Assembly: GCA_940337035.1 (NCBI GenBank) | Contig: CALNHX010002974.1 | Location: 98,263-162,262 of the forward strand | DNA: 64,000 nt | DNA from: Agriotes lineatus | Taxonomy: Eukaryota; Arthropoda; Insecta; Coleoptera; Elateridae | Direction of reading: 5' to 3' | Shown: piece by piece, positions 11,136 through 22,639 of the stretch | Layout: the number at the start of each line of letters is the position of its first letter | Numbering within the stretch: the first letter of the stretch is position 1 | Made by a program: the position numbers and the translations under genes | Notes under the pieces: model-generated | The model's database searches: none | What the model was told of the DNA's origin: nothing | Seen by the model: only the letters and a program-made list of their open reading frames with translations

Positions 11136-12252
11136 GTTGCACAAAACCGTACTCACTTTTATGTTAAGAGGTATAGATTATGCAACTAAACTCACGTAGT
11201 ACCAGCGAAAAATTCATCAGGATGCGCATCACTTCCAAAGGCCAAAAGTTATTTGAGTCTTAATAAATTGCAGTTCACGTTTGTGTTGACTAAGGCCTGC
11301 ATATTAAAAAATCAGAAGGCAATCAATTTGTTCTGAATGCCTTTTATATGGAGCTGTGCGAGCTAGTAATCTGTATTTTTGATCGATTAATGTTGGCTTT
11401 ATTGTGCACCGGAATATAAAGTACACAAGGACTTCGACATTAATCAATAGTGTTACAACGTCACCATAAATGGAGACGCTTCAACATATCTGATTGGAAA
11501 TTACGAGAAAAATTGTAATTGAATTTCAAAATGACAAAAGGCTGTTGTCAACTTGTGGCTAGAATCTCCTTTAATGGTACATGTTATCTACTACAATTTA
11601 TCAGCTTTTGTACGCCGGCGCCGCCGCTAACAGTGATTTTAGTTCCACGTTCTTCTCGTGTAATAACTATTTATCTATTCAATAATCCCGATTTTGTGCG
11701 GTTTACTTCCACTGATTTCATTCATAAAATCAGCTTCATCGCCTCAGAACTGCAAAAACATCCCCTAAATTTTTCTAGGGCTTTCGGACTCTACTTATTT
11801 CTCCCAGTGTCGTCATTTGTTTCGCCCAAATTAGAGATTGCCGGGTTTGCGAGCTACCAGCAGCACATTTATTCAATATTAACTTAATTTTTCCCAAACG
11901 GGCGTTTTTTCGCTTCAGTAAAGAACACTACGATAAAATATATGTTCACAATATCCGCCCAAGTAACGAATTTGTCAAGTCTTTTAATTTCACCCTTGCA
12001 TGCTTTACAGCTGTTCGACGTTTCCGAGAATAAATTTCGCAGAAAAACAAGTCAACTTTCTCGTGCAGTTCCCAAACAAAATATTTTCTTGTACTTAGTT
12101 GGGCGTTTTGGTTCGGCTTCAGTATTTATTTTAGGCAAATCAACTATATTTCGCATTCGAAAGTAAAATTGCGTATTGGTTCACCGATGATATGATCTCG
12201 GAGAACCCATAAATTAAACTTTTGTAGGTAACATTTTTCTTAATAACTTTTT
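11136..12252. other. No recognisable feature
   Basis: Contains an open frame of 122 codons at 11519-11887 and another of 74 codons at 11942-12166 on the plus strand. Neither resembles a known family, both are Ser- and Phe-rich as expected of chance frames, and no splice context stands out. Confidence 0.4.
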
Positions 12253-12866
12253 ACTTCCCTCGTCTGAAAGACGAAGGAAGTATTGTAATCACGAAAAAAT
12301 CACCTTTCGAGATTTATTCAGATCTTCACGTTTCAAGGTCCCATAAAAGAGGTTTTCTTAATTCCGTCTGTCTGTCTGTCTGTCTGTTGGCAGTATAGCT
12401 CAAAAACTATTTGTCGGAGGAAGACGATATTTTGCATACATATTATATATCTACCTCGCATGAAACCGATACAATTTCATACAAATATATAGGGTAAGCA
12501 CTTTAAAATAATAATATTTTGTTTATTTTTGGGTTAATTTTGAAATAGAAGGATGTAATAACTTTCACATAGGTCAGGCTGTATATTTGCCGAAAATAAA
12601 ACTCAACCGATACAGGATAATGTCGCAAAAGAGTACAAACGTTTCAACAATAAGCCCGTTCTGTTCAAGAGGGTCGCGCGCCGCACTTGTTTCTATAACG
12701 GTTGATGGCACAGTTCCAGTTACATCTGCTGCGGAGATGCGGTTACAATCGCTATGAAGGTGCGGCGGGTTCAAACCCCAGCGGGATAAATTTTTTTTTA
12801 ATTTGCAAATTGATCTAATTCGGGCGAGGGAAGTTCTGGGTAAAGCCTTTTACATTTTTTTTAAAT
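12253..12866 (+). repeat. REP composite repeat, copy 1 (shortened)
   Basis: Starts with the hairpin acttccctcgtctgaaagac whose second half (gacgaaggaagt) pairs back, and ends with cgagggaagt at 12825-12834, giving a short terminal inverted repeat. Modules in order: the motif atcttcacgttt, a (CTGT)n run at about 12366-12390, a block beginning tggcagtatagctcaaaaac, a block around ataggtcaggctgtata, then a tRNA-like part with ggttcaaaccccagcggga near 12768. Compared with copy 2, some 350 bases between the tRNA-like part and the end are missing. Confidence 0.75.
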
Positions 12867-13271
12867 TGACAGTGAAGAACGTTGAAATCGGGAGTGAAGT
12901 AATCCATTGTAGAGGGGCGATAGATAAACGTCAACCGACGACAACATAACCTACAAAAGTTAGTTAAACGTTGTAATTTCAAGATTTCTCGATTTTAAAA
13001 AATTTAATGTACTTCTCGGCACTGAAGTTCCGTTTTATCCCTTATGTGGCTCATTTGTATTGGCCATACGAGTATCGGCCATTCAAATCTTTATTTTTGA
13101 TGAAAAGTTATCTCCATGCCTTGGTTAGAAATTATTATTATATTATAGTTATCAAGTTTTTACTACAATTTTCCACGAATTTACAAAATACCAAAGAGAT
13201 TAGTACAATCTGAAAATGTATCTACTCAATAGAAATATAAACTTCCTTAATCCTCAAAATAAAAATGTTAA

Positions 13272-13459
13272 GGGCCGGTTGCAGAAAGCAATGTTAAGTC
13301 TGGTGTTAGCTAACGCGACGTCAAAGTGAACAAAAACGAATCAAATCTCAAATGTTTATGGTAACTAATACATTAGTAAACAAAATTTGATGCGATTTTG
13401 TTCACTTTGACGCGACGTTAGCTAACACCAGACTTAACATTGCTTTCTGCAACCGGCCC
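13272..13459. mobile_element. MITE with ~70-bp inverted repeats and TAA duplication
   Basis: The 188-bp element begins gggccggttgcagaaagc and ends with its reverse complement; pairing extends for about 70 bases from each end with few mismatches. TAA lies directly outside both ends (13269-13271 and 13460-13462). A 3-bp TAA duplication with G-rich ends fits non-autonomous PIF/Harbinger elements. It has no coding capacity. Confidence 0.75.
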
Positions 13460-13462
13460 TAA

Positions 13463-14325
13463 ATATTTTACGTAATTTTAAAGTAGCTACCCTAACAAAG
13501 CAAATATTTTGAAATTCGCAAAGCTACGTGTAATTTAAATTTGCTTTAGTATTAAATTGTAACTCCGTTGCCTGTTTTTTTCTTAAAAACGCAGTATTTA
13601 AAAAACTGATTTTTAAATGAAAAAAACACAACGCAAAGTAATAATTCGATTAAGTTCCAAACGTATATGTAAAAACAACACAAAAAACTTTAAATCATTG
13701 TCAGTTATTAACAAAGCTTGAAATATGGCACAGCAAGTTAATGTTACTAATTCGTTCGGCAGAATTTATCGTTCTAACAGTCATTATAATTACTACACAG
13801 AGAAAGCCACTAATACGCAAGCATTACCGCACTAGTACGCAAATACTTCAGAGTTTAATGCCGAGCCCAGCAAGTTTCTCAGAGAGATTTGCAATGGTAC
13901 TACAAACTTTATTTATGCAGGTATTATAGAATTCTAGTAGTCACGATGCGCTTTGCTAAAAGAGCGTCATTAGTTCCACATTTCTTATGAATTCATTAAT
14001 ATTTATTATTCAAATGCTACTCCTGCCGTGAAATGAGAATCTATACTACGTTTAATCAACAGATTGACTAGAAGCCCTCCCACAAATCAGCGCTAAATTT
14101 GAATAGAGAAATGCTATTGGTAAGCCGGTTGTACGCAGCTCAATTAAGTTGAAATTAAACAATTTTTGAATTTTGAGTATTTAATTTGTGAAGTGCAAAA
14201 CAGGTTTCTGCAACCTAGGCTCCTCCCCCAGTAATTTAAATTTTCTATATGTTAAACAAAGTAGAGCTAAATTACTAGACCCTATGAATCTATAAAACTT
14301 TGCTTTTCAGGCTACATATAGTATG
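13463..14325. other. No recognisable feature
   Basis: AT-rich sequence lying between the MITE and the mariner element; only short chance frames are seen. Confidence 0.45.
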
Positions 14326-14766
14326 AGCAAAAAGTAACTCCATCAAAGATATCTTTGGAATTTTGAAGTCATTTGTATTATAACACCAGAAAATTATATT
14401 TAATTCTTTTTGATTCTTGTCAATGACGTCATTGACGTTTAAATTAAAAATTCAGTCTTGTAAGGAAACTTACTAAATTTAATAAACAGAAAATACAATT
14501 TTAACGGAGAGCATTTAAAACAAAATTAATAAAACAATATTAGCATAACGAGTGTGTTAATGGACACACTACTAAATTAAAGTTTAGGTTTTTGTTAAGC
14601 GAACATAACCTCACTTCAGTCTGTAAACAAATTAAAGGTTTGTAAATGTTACAAAATTTTACAGTTTATATACATACACAAAAGGTGCTGAAAATGCCTT
14701 CTTGCAAGCATAGCCTGTCGTTTAATATTTTCGAAGACACTTTGCAACAATTCTGGTGTTATTGCA

Positions 14767-15357
14767 TTACGTTATTTCTTTTAGTTCTAAAATCGTATGA
14801 AGAGGTGTTCTAAATACTGAATTTTTTAGGAGTGGAAATAAAAAGAAATCCAAAATTGTGAGATCACAGGAACTGGGCGGCCAAAGATCTTTTGAACTTA
14901 ACCGGTCATCAAAGAACTGCTGTAGATGTTCCAACGTAGTCCCAGCTACATGAGGTCTTGCGTTATCTTGTTGGAAGTATCCTTGTCGAATGTCATCGTC
15001 ATGGAGCTGATTTACAAATTCTTCAAGAATGTTATTTTGATATCTTTCGGCATTTATTGTCTTCAAAGAATATTGGTCCGATAATTCACCGACGAGAGCA
15101 CGCTACCCAAACGCTTATTTTAAGGTAATGCAAAGAAGCTTCACGAAAGATATGTGGATTATCAGCGCTCCATAAGCGCATTACGTATGAATTAATGTAG
15201 CGATTTAAGTAACACAACGACTCATCAGAAATAAAGTAAATCCAATACATCATTACTTAAATGTTGCAAAAACCAGTTACAGTATAAAATTTTCTTATTG
15301 TAATCTGGAGGTAAGAGCTCGTGATGCATTTGTAGTCTGTATATTTAAATCTTTTTA
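14767..15357 (-). pseudogene. mariner-like transposase, catalytic part
   Basis: On the minus strand the core reads ISDESLCYLNR with the first catalytic Asp near 15210, NPHIFRE, RRIIGPIF (in shifted frames), then an intact 99-codon stretch with TINAERYQ, FQQDNARPH (second Asp), and WPPSSCDLTILDFFLF, which carries the third acidic position. At least two frameshifts and stops lie between 15067 and 15300, so it is dead. It would have cut and joined the element ends. The upstream DNA-binding half lies at 16312-16611, beyond the inserted REP copy. Confidence 0.78.
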
Positions 15358-16312
15358 ATTCCCCCATCTGAAAGATGAAGGAAGTATTGTAATCACGAAA
15401 AAATCATCTTCCGAGATTTTTCAGATCTTCACGTTTCAGAGTGCCTAGATGACGAAAAACAGGTTTTCTCAATTCCGTATGTCTGTCTGTCTGTTGGTAG
15501 TATAGCTCAAAAAGTATTTGTCGGGGGAAGACGATATTTTGCATACATATTATATATCTACCTCGCATGAAACCGGTACAATTTCATATAAATATATACA
15601 GGGTGAGCACCTTAAAAAATATAATTTTATTTATTTTTGGGTTAATTTTAAAATAAAATGAGGTAATAACTTTCACATAGGTCAGGCTTTATATTTGGCG
15701 AAAATAAGACTCAACCGATACAGGATAATGTCACAAAAGAGTAAAAATGTTTTACCCATAACAGTTCTATTCAAGACAGCTGCGCGCTGAACTTATCTTG
15801 AAGAGACGCGGTAGCGCAGTTGGAATTTCCTTGTAGTTATATCTGTTGCGGAGATGCGGCGGGTTGTAAAACCCCAGCGAGATACATTTTTTTTTATTTG
15901 AAAATGTATTTATTTTTCATTCAACTTAGTAATAGATACCAGTAATAATTTGTACATAGTGCAGGCTTTTGTTCTTACCAACAATGGGAGCCAATAGATA
16001 CAGAATACATTTTTTACAATATAAACACGAATCACAAATTAGGGCGTACTAAATATAGCAGCGATGGAGAAACTCCAGAGGTCGGTCCTCCGTGGCTCAG
16101 GTAGAATTTGAGCGCTCTTTTACGGTATCGCACTGAACACACGCGGTCTGCCTGCCGTTCGAATTCGACCACCGGTAATTTTTTTTATTTGAAAATTGAT
16201 TTAACTCATTAGAAACGTGAAGATACTTTTACTCCTAACTTAATTCGATTTTTAAAATTATTTAGTGTCACAATGTCGACGAGGGAAGTTCTGCGTAAAG
16301 CCTTTTATAGAT
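15357..16312 (+). repeat. REP composite repeat, copy 2 (full length, ~955 bp)
   Basis: The best full-length copy. It starts with the terminal hairpin (attcccccatctgaaagatg and its complement), then atcttcacgttt, a short (CTGT)n, tggtagtatagctcaaaaag, and a block with ataggtcaggctttatattt. A first tRNA-like module follows (gtagcgcagttggaatttc near 15810; a degenerate second box near 15867), then a second at 16090-16175 (cgttcgaattcgaccaccgg). It ends with gaaacgtgaagat, which mirrors the 5' motif, and cgacgagggaagttctgcgt. It sits inside the mariner transposase gene, so it moved after that element arrived. Confidence 0.78.
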
Positions 16313-16611
16313 TTTTTCAGAATTGTACAGCAAGTACCATAACTGAAATTCACTTCTTTAGCAAGTCTTCGGATTGATGTGAAGAGTTCGTTTTGCATTC
16401 GATTTTGAACATTTGCAATTTGTTCCGCAGTTCTCAAGTGTGGTCTACCAGTTCTTGCTCTGTCTACTACACTATCAGTTTCCCTGAAAGCAGCTACAGT
16501 ACGTCGTAATTGATAAAAAAAGTTCGTTGCTAATATTTCAACGTCAGGAAATCTTTCTCTAAATTCATTTAAACAAGCCTGTGCAGAAGACTGCCAATTA
16601 CCACTGTCCAA
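16312..16611 (-). pseudogene. mariner-like transposase, DNA-binding part
   Basis: The minus-strand frame contains the paired helix-turn-helix region: FREDSV-like linker (AAFRETDSVVDRARTGRP), the AT-hook-like GRPHLRT, then IANVQNRMQNELFTSIRRLA and NFSYGTCCTILKK, which ends at the REP insertion. It binds terminal repeats in intact relatives. The catalytic half continues at 15357 and below on the other side of the insert. The last residues before the stop at 16258 are read from REP, not from the transposase. Confidence 0.75.
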
Positions 16612-16750
16612 CCATTGTCCATTTCGAAAATATGCTTCTATTATAAATATTTTATGTTCTGGTAAAATTTTGTAAAATAAATTATTCAGAAATTATTACA
16701 TTATAATAACAAATGTCAAATGACAGGTATCTTTGATGGAGTTATTTTTT

Positions 16751-18091
16751 ACTTCCCTCGTCTGAAAAACGAAGGAAATATTGTAATCACGAAAAATTCA
16801 CAGATTTCGCAATCCTTGCAACCATCGGAGGGTGTGGAAAACAAACACGATATATAATGAACATGATTTATTATAACGTTCAAAAATGCAAATACACATG
16901 TTTGTCACATATAAAACTCAAATCAATTAAAATTTATATATAAATGTTGGTTACTTGGCCTAACTAATACACTAAAGTAATGCTTAATGAACAAGTTACA
17001 GCATTATACGATTATACCAAAAAAAAAAATACAAATTAGCACTGAAAAGCACCCAAAATGTCAACGTTAAAAATCTTATACATAACATAAACACATAAAA
17101 AGTAATTCAGAAAACCCAATAAAAAAATTTTAAAAACGAACCCAACAAAGGAACTGAATGCAATGAACAATGCGAATGTACATAATTAGGATAGTTATTT
17201 ACCAATTGTTCGTATTTAAAATTTGTCCCTGGTATGTATCGCGAAGCACTCGTAGGTACATTGGATGGTCCCAGCGACTGCGTTATCATACAGTTACAGA
17301 GATAACACGTTCTATAATGCCACATTTAGAAGGCTCTAAAAAGCAGAAAACAATACGATGTTTGATTTTAAAAAATAAATTGAAAAAAGAATTAGAGCAA
17401 TAAATGCATTATATTAATAAACTAATTTGTTTGGCAAAAAGTATCGACAAAAACAAAAACATTTTCGAAATTTTTCAGTTATTTCTTCAGATTTTCACGT
17501 TTCAAGGATGACGAAAAAGAGGTTTTCTTAATTCAGTCTGTCTGTGTGTCTGTCTATTGGCAGTATAGCTCAAAAACTATTTGTCGGAGTATGACGATAT
17601 TTTTCATACATATTATATATCTACCTCGCATGAAACCTGTACAATTTCATACAAATATATACAGGGAGAGCACCTTAAAAAAATAAAATTTTATTTATTT
17701 TTGGGTTAATTTTGAAATAAAAGGAAGTAATCACTTTCACATAGGTCAGGATTTATATTTGCCGAAAATAAGACCCAACCGATTCAGGATAATGTCATAA
17801 AAGAGTAAACATGTTTCAAAAATAACAGCATTCTGTTCAAGACAGGTGCGCGCTCGAAGAGGCTCCGTAGCGTAGTTGGAATTTCGCTGCGGTTATATGC
17901 GCTGCGGAGATGCGCTTACGATCGCTCTGCAGATGCGGCAGGTTCAAACCCCAGCGGGATACATTTTTTTTTTAAATGTATTTAATTTATTAGAAACGTG
18001 AAGATATTTTTACTTCTAACTTAATTTGATTTTTTACATTATTTAGTGTCACAATGTCGTCGAGGGAAGTTCTGGGTAAAACCTTTTACAG
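16751..18091 (+). repeat. REP copy 3, interrupted by ~660 bp
   Basis: The first 50 bases (acttccctcgtctgaaaaac onward) end near 16803. The repeat resumes near 17470 with ttcagattttcacgtttcaa, then (CTGT)n at 17538-17556, tggcagtatagctcaaaaac, a tRNA-like module at about 17870-17965 with ggcaggttcaaaccccagcg, the mirrored gaaacgtgaagat, and the end cgtcgagggaagttctgggt. The 16804-17465 insert is AT-rich with two ~75-codon frames that I do not recognise. Confidence 0.72.
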
Positions 18092-18360
18092 ATTTTTGCT
18101 CATATTATAGTATATTTAATTATAGTTTTGCACAGCAATACGATATAAAGTTACTAAATATGACACAATTCACTTTAATTGCAAAAAAGCAATAATGCAA
18201 TAATGCTACATCGTTGCTCTTTAACCAAGTAAGGGAGAGATTACTATACTATCAATAAGCATAGGAATGTAAGGTTATGTTAAACTAATGCGGTAGAAAT
18301 ACAAAACTAAGTAATAGAAAAGGAAATGCGAACGCTAACGTCGACTTCTAGTTACAATTA
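18092..18360. other. No recognisable feature
   Basis: AT-rich non-coding sequence between two REP copies of opposite orientation. Confidence 0.4.
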
Positions 18361-18830
18361 AAAAAATCTAAAGGAGTTTACACGGAACCTCCCTCTCGCG
18401 AATAACATGGGATTCGAACATGCGCTCCCAGACGCTCACCCAAGGGGAATTCGGTTACTAATTTCTAATCCGCCGCTTAAACCTCTATTTTTGCGTTAAA
18501 GCAAGAAGAGTCAAATTTTATTTTTAAGGTGCTCATCCTGTATATATTTGACCGAAAGTACATTCGGTTTTGAGCCACGTAGACATTTAATCCCAGTGCA
18601 AAATATTATATTCTTCCAACAAACTACTTTTGAGCTATACCGCCAAAAGATAGACGGGTAGACAGTCAGATAGACAGACAAACGGACAGATGAACAGACA
18701 GACGGACAACCTGTAGTTAGACAGGCGGAATTGAAAGAATTTTTTTTTTTCGTCATATAGGGACCCTGTAACGTGAAGATCTGAGGAAATATCTGAAGGT
18801 GTTCATTTTCACGATTACAATACAATTCAA
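18361..18830 (-). repeat. REP copy 4, partial, with a different tRNA-like module
   Basis: Read on the minus strand: gtattgtaatcgtg and the cacgttacagggtcc part, a degenerate (GACA)n run at 18660-18710, the ttgagctataccgcca block, and aggtgctcatcctgtatata. Beyond it lies a tRNA-like part in which gggattcgaacatgcgctcc at 18410-18430 is a reversed B-box-like sequence. That module differs from those of copies 1-3. The terminal hairpin is lost. Confidence 0.62.
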
Positions 18831-19884
18831 GCTGCTCATACAACAACTGAGCGTAATTCCGTAAAGACTATAAAAAACAAATTGTCGAATATCAAGTTCA
18901 CACAAATAAATTAGAAAGGCTTTTGAAAAACTGAAGATAGAATACAGAAACAAAATTACAAAAATACTAAGTAGGCCAATGCAAAATGACTGTTTTAAGA
19001 AAATCATAACTTTTATGTTGTTTACCATTTTGTTTAGTTTTTTATGCTATAGAGCATTTTATGGAAATTTTATGGTGGCTACTTACAAAGTGCAGCAACG
19101 TGTCAAAATAATTGATTTTTTATTCTTCTTCACGACATCTTGTTTCTTCTCAACGAAAGTATCGTAACATTGATAATCAGAAACTTTTCGATTTGAGGAG
19201 TGGGGCTCAGTGGCAGATCATCCAAGAACAAATGCTGACAGTTATGTGCGCTGTAGATGCTGTTGGGCAGAATGTGAACGGAGATGCATCTCTTTCCGCT
19301 CGTCGACATTCACCCAATTGAGCATCTCTTTCCGCTCGTCGACATTCACCCAATTGAGCATCTCTTGTAGCAGTATGGAGCCACTGTCTGCACAGGCAGA
19401 GCGACAATGAAGCTTCTTCGTGAACATTTTGGTGAATAACCCATTTCATGAAATATTGACTTTGCTTTGGGCCTCCCCGTGCTTATCTGACGACTCCTGA
19501 ATTCATCTTGTAGGACTACTTGGAGGGGTTAGTTTATGTTCAACAACTCAAGCCGAAATAAGAAATTTGGGGCCATAAACCTCTCCTTTAGTAATGGAAA
19601 ATGCTTTAAAAAAATCAACAATTTGTCAGCAAGAGAAGATGAGGCATTTGAGAGAATTAATATTGCATACATAGTTCTAAGCAATTTCCGTAAATTATAC
19701 TTTCTAAAAAAATTAGGTAAACTTAATAATTGCAAAAGTCATTCTCATTTTACATCGTCTTCGTTGGACCACCCTGTACCAAAGCAAGAAATAGCAGGTT
19801 TAAAAAACCAATGGCAAAAATTTAGAAGAAACTGAAAAAGTATTAACTATGATTATTTCCCGAATAAATATTGGGACAATTACA
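18831..19884. repeat. Unrecognised stretch with a 36-bp tandem repeat
   Basis: At 19287-19366 a 36-bp unit (catctctttccgctcgtcga and following) is repeated 2.2 times; because 36 is a multiple of three it is also a repeat in protein terms on the minus strand (AQLGECRRAERD). The surrounding frames of 70-100 codons resemble nothing I know, though the less AT-rich 19200-19510 patch might be part of an old coding region. Confidence 0.5.
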
Positions 19885-21242
19885 TTATTTATTGCTATTT
19901 ACATTAGTAAAATTAATAAAGAAATTGCAATTCTGAAATACATTTCCATTCTTTGCATCTGCACCCGAAACTACATTAGATATTGCATTTGACAGTGTTT
20001 CTGAAATCATACATTCTTTCGTAGACGTTGAGGATACTGGCAGCTCAGAGTCTGATTGAACATCACTTCTAATTTTTTCGATTATTTTTCCATGGTGTTC
20101 TGGGTCCATCTGAAGGTATGGTTTGATGGAGTTTGATGTGGAGTGGCCGGTTATTTTTATTAACTGTTGTTCATCAATTCCACTTTTTGCAAGTTTACTT
20201 ATAGCTGTACTGCGGTTGGAATGATTAGTGATTTTGACTTTTTTTATATCCAAACCAGCTTTTTTAGCAGCATCTTGTGTCCAACTAGAAATTTGATTTC
20301 GTCCCATTGGACTATTTTTATACCACACGCCAGTTCTAGTCCAATCTAAATTGATGTTTAAAAAAATCCTGTTGGTTTTGATGCGTTCCGTTCTTTTTGC
20401 CATGAGTAGGTAAAACAGTCTCACTGGGCACAAGTTGGAATTTTTCAAATTTGGTACAAGCCACTTGCTTTCGGTCTTAGAACCTCCTTGGGCGGTCGTC
20501 GAAAAAATGGTATTATATTCGATTCTTCCTGAATGAACATTTTAATTAGAAGATAAAAAGTAAATTAATAATTATTTTACCTGTTTTAACCCCTGCATTA
20601 TTTATTTTTTCTTTGAAGTATCCTATAAGGCAATTTACAGCTTCCCCTCCTCTCCACGCGAGCTCTACGGAAGCAATATGGTAAAACTGAAGCCCGAAAG
20701 GAGTTGTCTCATGCCATAAATTTACAATTGCTTGATGTTCAGCATCTGTTAGTGCCGTGGAACTGACTTTTCTTTTACTGCCGTCAACTTGTAGTTCTTT
20801 ACGCTTAGTATTACGTGCATCTCTAGATTTTTTAAATATAATATCTTAAGAGGATCAATTACCTTCTTGTAATTTGTGTAGTATAATTCTAGTATGGTCT
20901 TGGCAGTCGTTTTTATGACTCCTTCTTTATAATTTTCCCCATTCTGTTTTCGCATATTGTATGCCCAATCTGTTAAAATTGCTGCTAGTTCTTCTTTGGT
21001 GTTGTTTCTGCCAGTTCATATTTCCTTATTTTGCAGAACTCCATAAATTGGAACCATATAGATGATTTTGTTTTTCTAGTATTCTCAGGAACACTTTTAT
21101 TTACGGCTAATTCAATATTTTCGAAGGAATTTTCCCCGACATCGTAAAGAGAAAAAACCTTTTTTAAAAATTGTTTGTTTGTATTCACAAAGCAACCACA
21201 AATAGAGCGATTTCTTCCATAGTAAGCTTTCCTTTCATCCAT
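19885..21242 (-). pseudogene. Crypton-type tyrosine recombinase with a 52-bp intron
   Basis: On the minus strand the N-terminal core-binding part starts MDERKAYYGRN at 21242 and contains TKSSIWFQFMEFC and DWAYNMRKQNGENY. The catalytic domain holds ELAWRGGEAVN (first Arg), NHSNRSTAI (His-x-x-Arg), KITGHST, and KPYLQMD (Tyr nucleophile). This resembles the recombinase domain shared by Cryptons and the ZMYM/QRICH1/KCTD1 proteins derived from them. An intron at 20529-20580 has GTAAAA and TTCAG ends and joins NNAGVKT to GRIEYNT in frame (phase 1). Two frameshifts, near 20997 and 20845, and a small deletion disable it. The function would be cutting and joining DNA through a 3'-phosphotyrosine. Confidence 0.8.
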
Positions 21243-21430
21243 GGGAGCAGCTCGGAGCGGCTCCAAACTCTCGCGCACCTCGTTCCTTTCACAAGGGCGT
21301 TTAACCTCGGAGTCGCTCTGGGCTTATTTCCCCTTTCCTCTCAAGGACCAGCTCGGTGGTCGGGGCGCGAAGCCACAGCCAGCCAGCATGGCATACTTTT
21401 AATTTTTAAAAGGCGCGAAGGCGAAATCAT
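21243..21430. other. GC-rich block upstream of the Crypton gene
   Basis: Clearly richer in G and C than the surroundings, with repeats of the type gagcggctcc and gcagctcgg. It lies immediately 5' of the recombinase start on the minus strand, so it may be the promoter or 5' end of that element. No motif shows this directly. Confidence 0.35.
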
Positions 21431-21715
21431 TTGAGGTTAGGTGCAACTTCTCCCTGGTTTTAGGTGCTATGCTAAATTTTTTGAAGAAAAAATGTCATCA
21501 TTGAAATAAAGCCTCATCTTTGCGCATGAACAGAACTTTTAGCTATAGGAATGTTAATTTTTTTGTAATTGTTAGGATTTTGAATTTGTTAAATTTTATA
21601 TAACTAAGTTATTAATTAAACATTTTATTAAACGCTTGCCATTCCTACATCTAAATTTGTTTCATTTTCTAAAGCAGTTGCTATTAGGAAAACAAAGACT
21701 GATAGAAGAAGACAA

Positions 21716-22116
21716 TTCACTTGTGATGTATGTATGTATGTATGTATTATCTGTAACCTCATTTACCTTGCGGTGTCGAGGCTGGTGCTTTATGCGCTGG
21801 CATCTGGCGGTACAATGATCAACTTGCCCCGGATTCGGGATACAGAGTTGGATCGCGCCTTTGGTGCTTGCGCAGCAACCATTGTATGAAGTGTGTGTAT
21901 TGGTGATGTGTTGACCTTGTTACTCTATCTCTTAGGTCTGTGGTTCTGAGTAGAGCACAGTTAATTTGGTGCCTAACTGTGAATGGTCTCACCGAGCCCG
22001 GTTCCAATCACCAAGGCGGAAAAATTCCGACCCCCGCGGGATTCGAACCGAGGACTTGCTTAATGCAAGTCTGGCGCTTACCCAACAGCGCCACGCGGCT
22101 TCTCTTCACTTGTGAT
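21716..22116 (-). mobile_element. tRNA-derived SINE with 12-bp target duplication
   Basis: On the minus strand the head reads agccgcgtggcgctgttggg, with an A-box-like core, then ggttcgaatccc, a perfect B box (22038-22049 on the plus strand). About 280 bases of unrelated body follow, ending in an (ACAT)n tail at 21728-21746. The 12-mer ttcacttgtgat flanks it exactly at 21716-21727 and 22105-22116. Everything needed for a Pol III-transcribed SINE of about 377 bp is present. Confidence 0.9.
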
Positions 22117-22639
22117 ATTGTAGTAAAATAGTGGGTGCATAGATTTAATTTTTCAGTATACTATAAGTTCTTAAAGTGTTGGAATATTTTTGGTTATAAT
22201 AAAAAATGAAAATGAATTTCAGCGAGTTTTTGTTACTGTTCAGCACCAAACAAAAATTTCTCAAAATAACGTTTTAAGGTTATGTGACTGTTTAAAACTT
22301 TTGGCGCGCGCTAGATGTGCGCTATGCCGCTAAATCGCGTTCCATTCACGAGCAGCACCGAGCGACTCGGGCTTCTAGCCGTCGGGGTTTGATGCACGCG
22401 AAAGGAAAGCAGCTAATAAACCGTTGGTACAGAATGAAAACAGTATGGGTAAAAGTGAGGACAGTCATGGTTGCTCGAAGAGCCGCACTTCCCGGCCGAT
22501 CAGATGGCGCCACTTGTAGAGTTTGCCTTGCAGTGGTCTATATTATTTGCCGGACATCGCTCTCCTGTCAGTCGTTATTCTTACCCCTAGAGAAATAAGA
22601 CTTGGTTTATTATTTCTGCAGGTTCTTAACCAATATAAA
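22117..22639. other. Possible 5' region of the THAP gene
   Basis: No coding region is supported. The segment 22290-22560 is less AT-rich. A possible splice acceptor, tttctgcag, lies at 22613-22621 just before the THAP start codon, so a 5' untranslated exon may lie further up. Confidence 0.35.

Larger units (their letters stand above)
14326..16750 (-). mobile_element. Tc1/mariner element split by a REP insertion
   Basis: Inverted ends are visible: aaagtaactccatcaaagat on the left (about 14330-14350) and the matching sequence on the right at about 16725-16745. Between them lies one decayed transposase gene on the minus strand, in two parts (14767-15357 and 16312-16611), separated by a complete REP copy at 15357-16312. 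Without the insert the element would be about 1.4-1.5 kb, a normal mariner size. The right end abuts REP copy 3. Confidence 0.75.

Noticed and set aside
11519..11887. 122-codon open frame on the plus strand
   Set aside because: No known domain, no splice or promoter context, and composition like chance frames in AT-rich DNA.
12640..17965. tRNA genes suggested by box-like sequences
   Set aside because: The sequences lack a full cloverleaf and recur inside REP copies, so they are tRNA-like modules of a repeat.
19207..19449. Open frames with a repeated AQLGECRRAERD peptide
   Set aside because: The peptide repeat only reflects the 36-bp DNA repeat, and no family or start context supports a gene.
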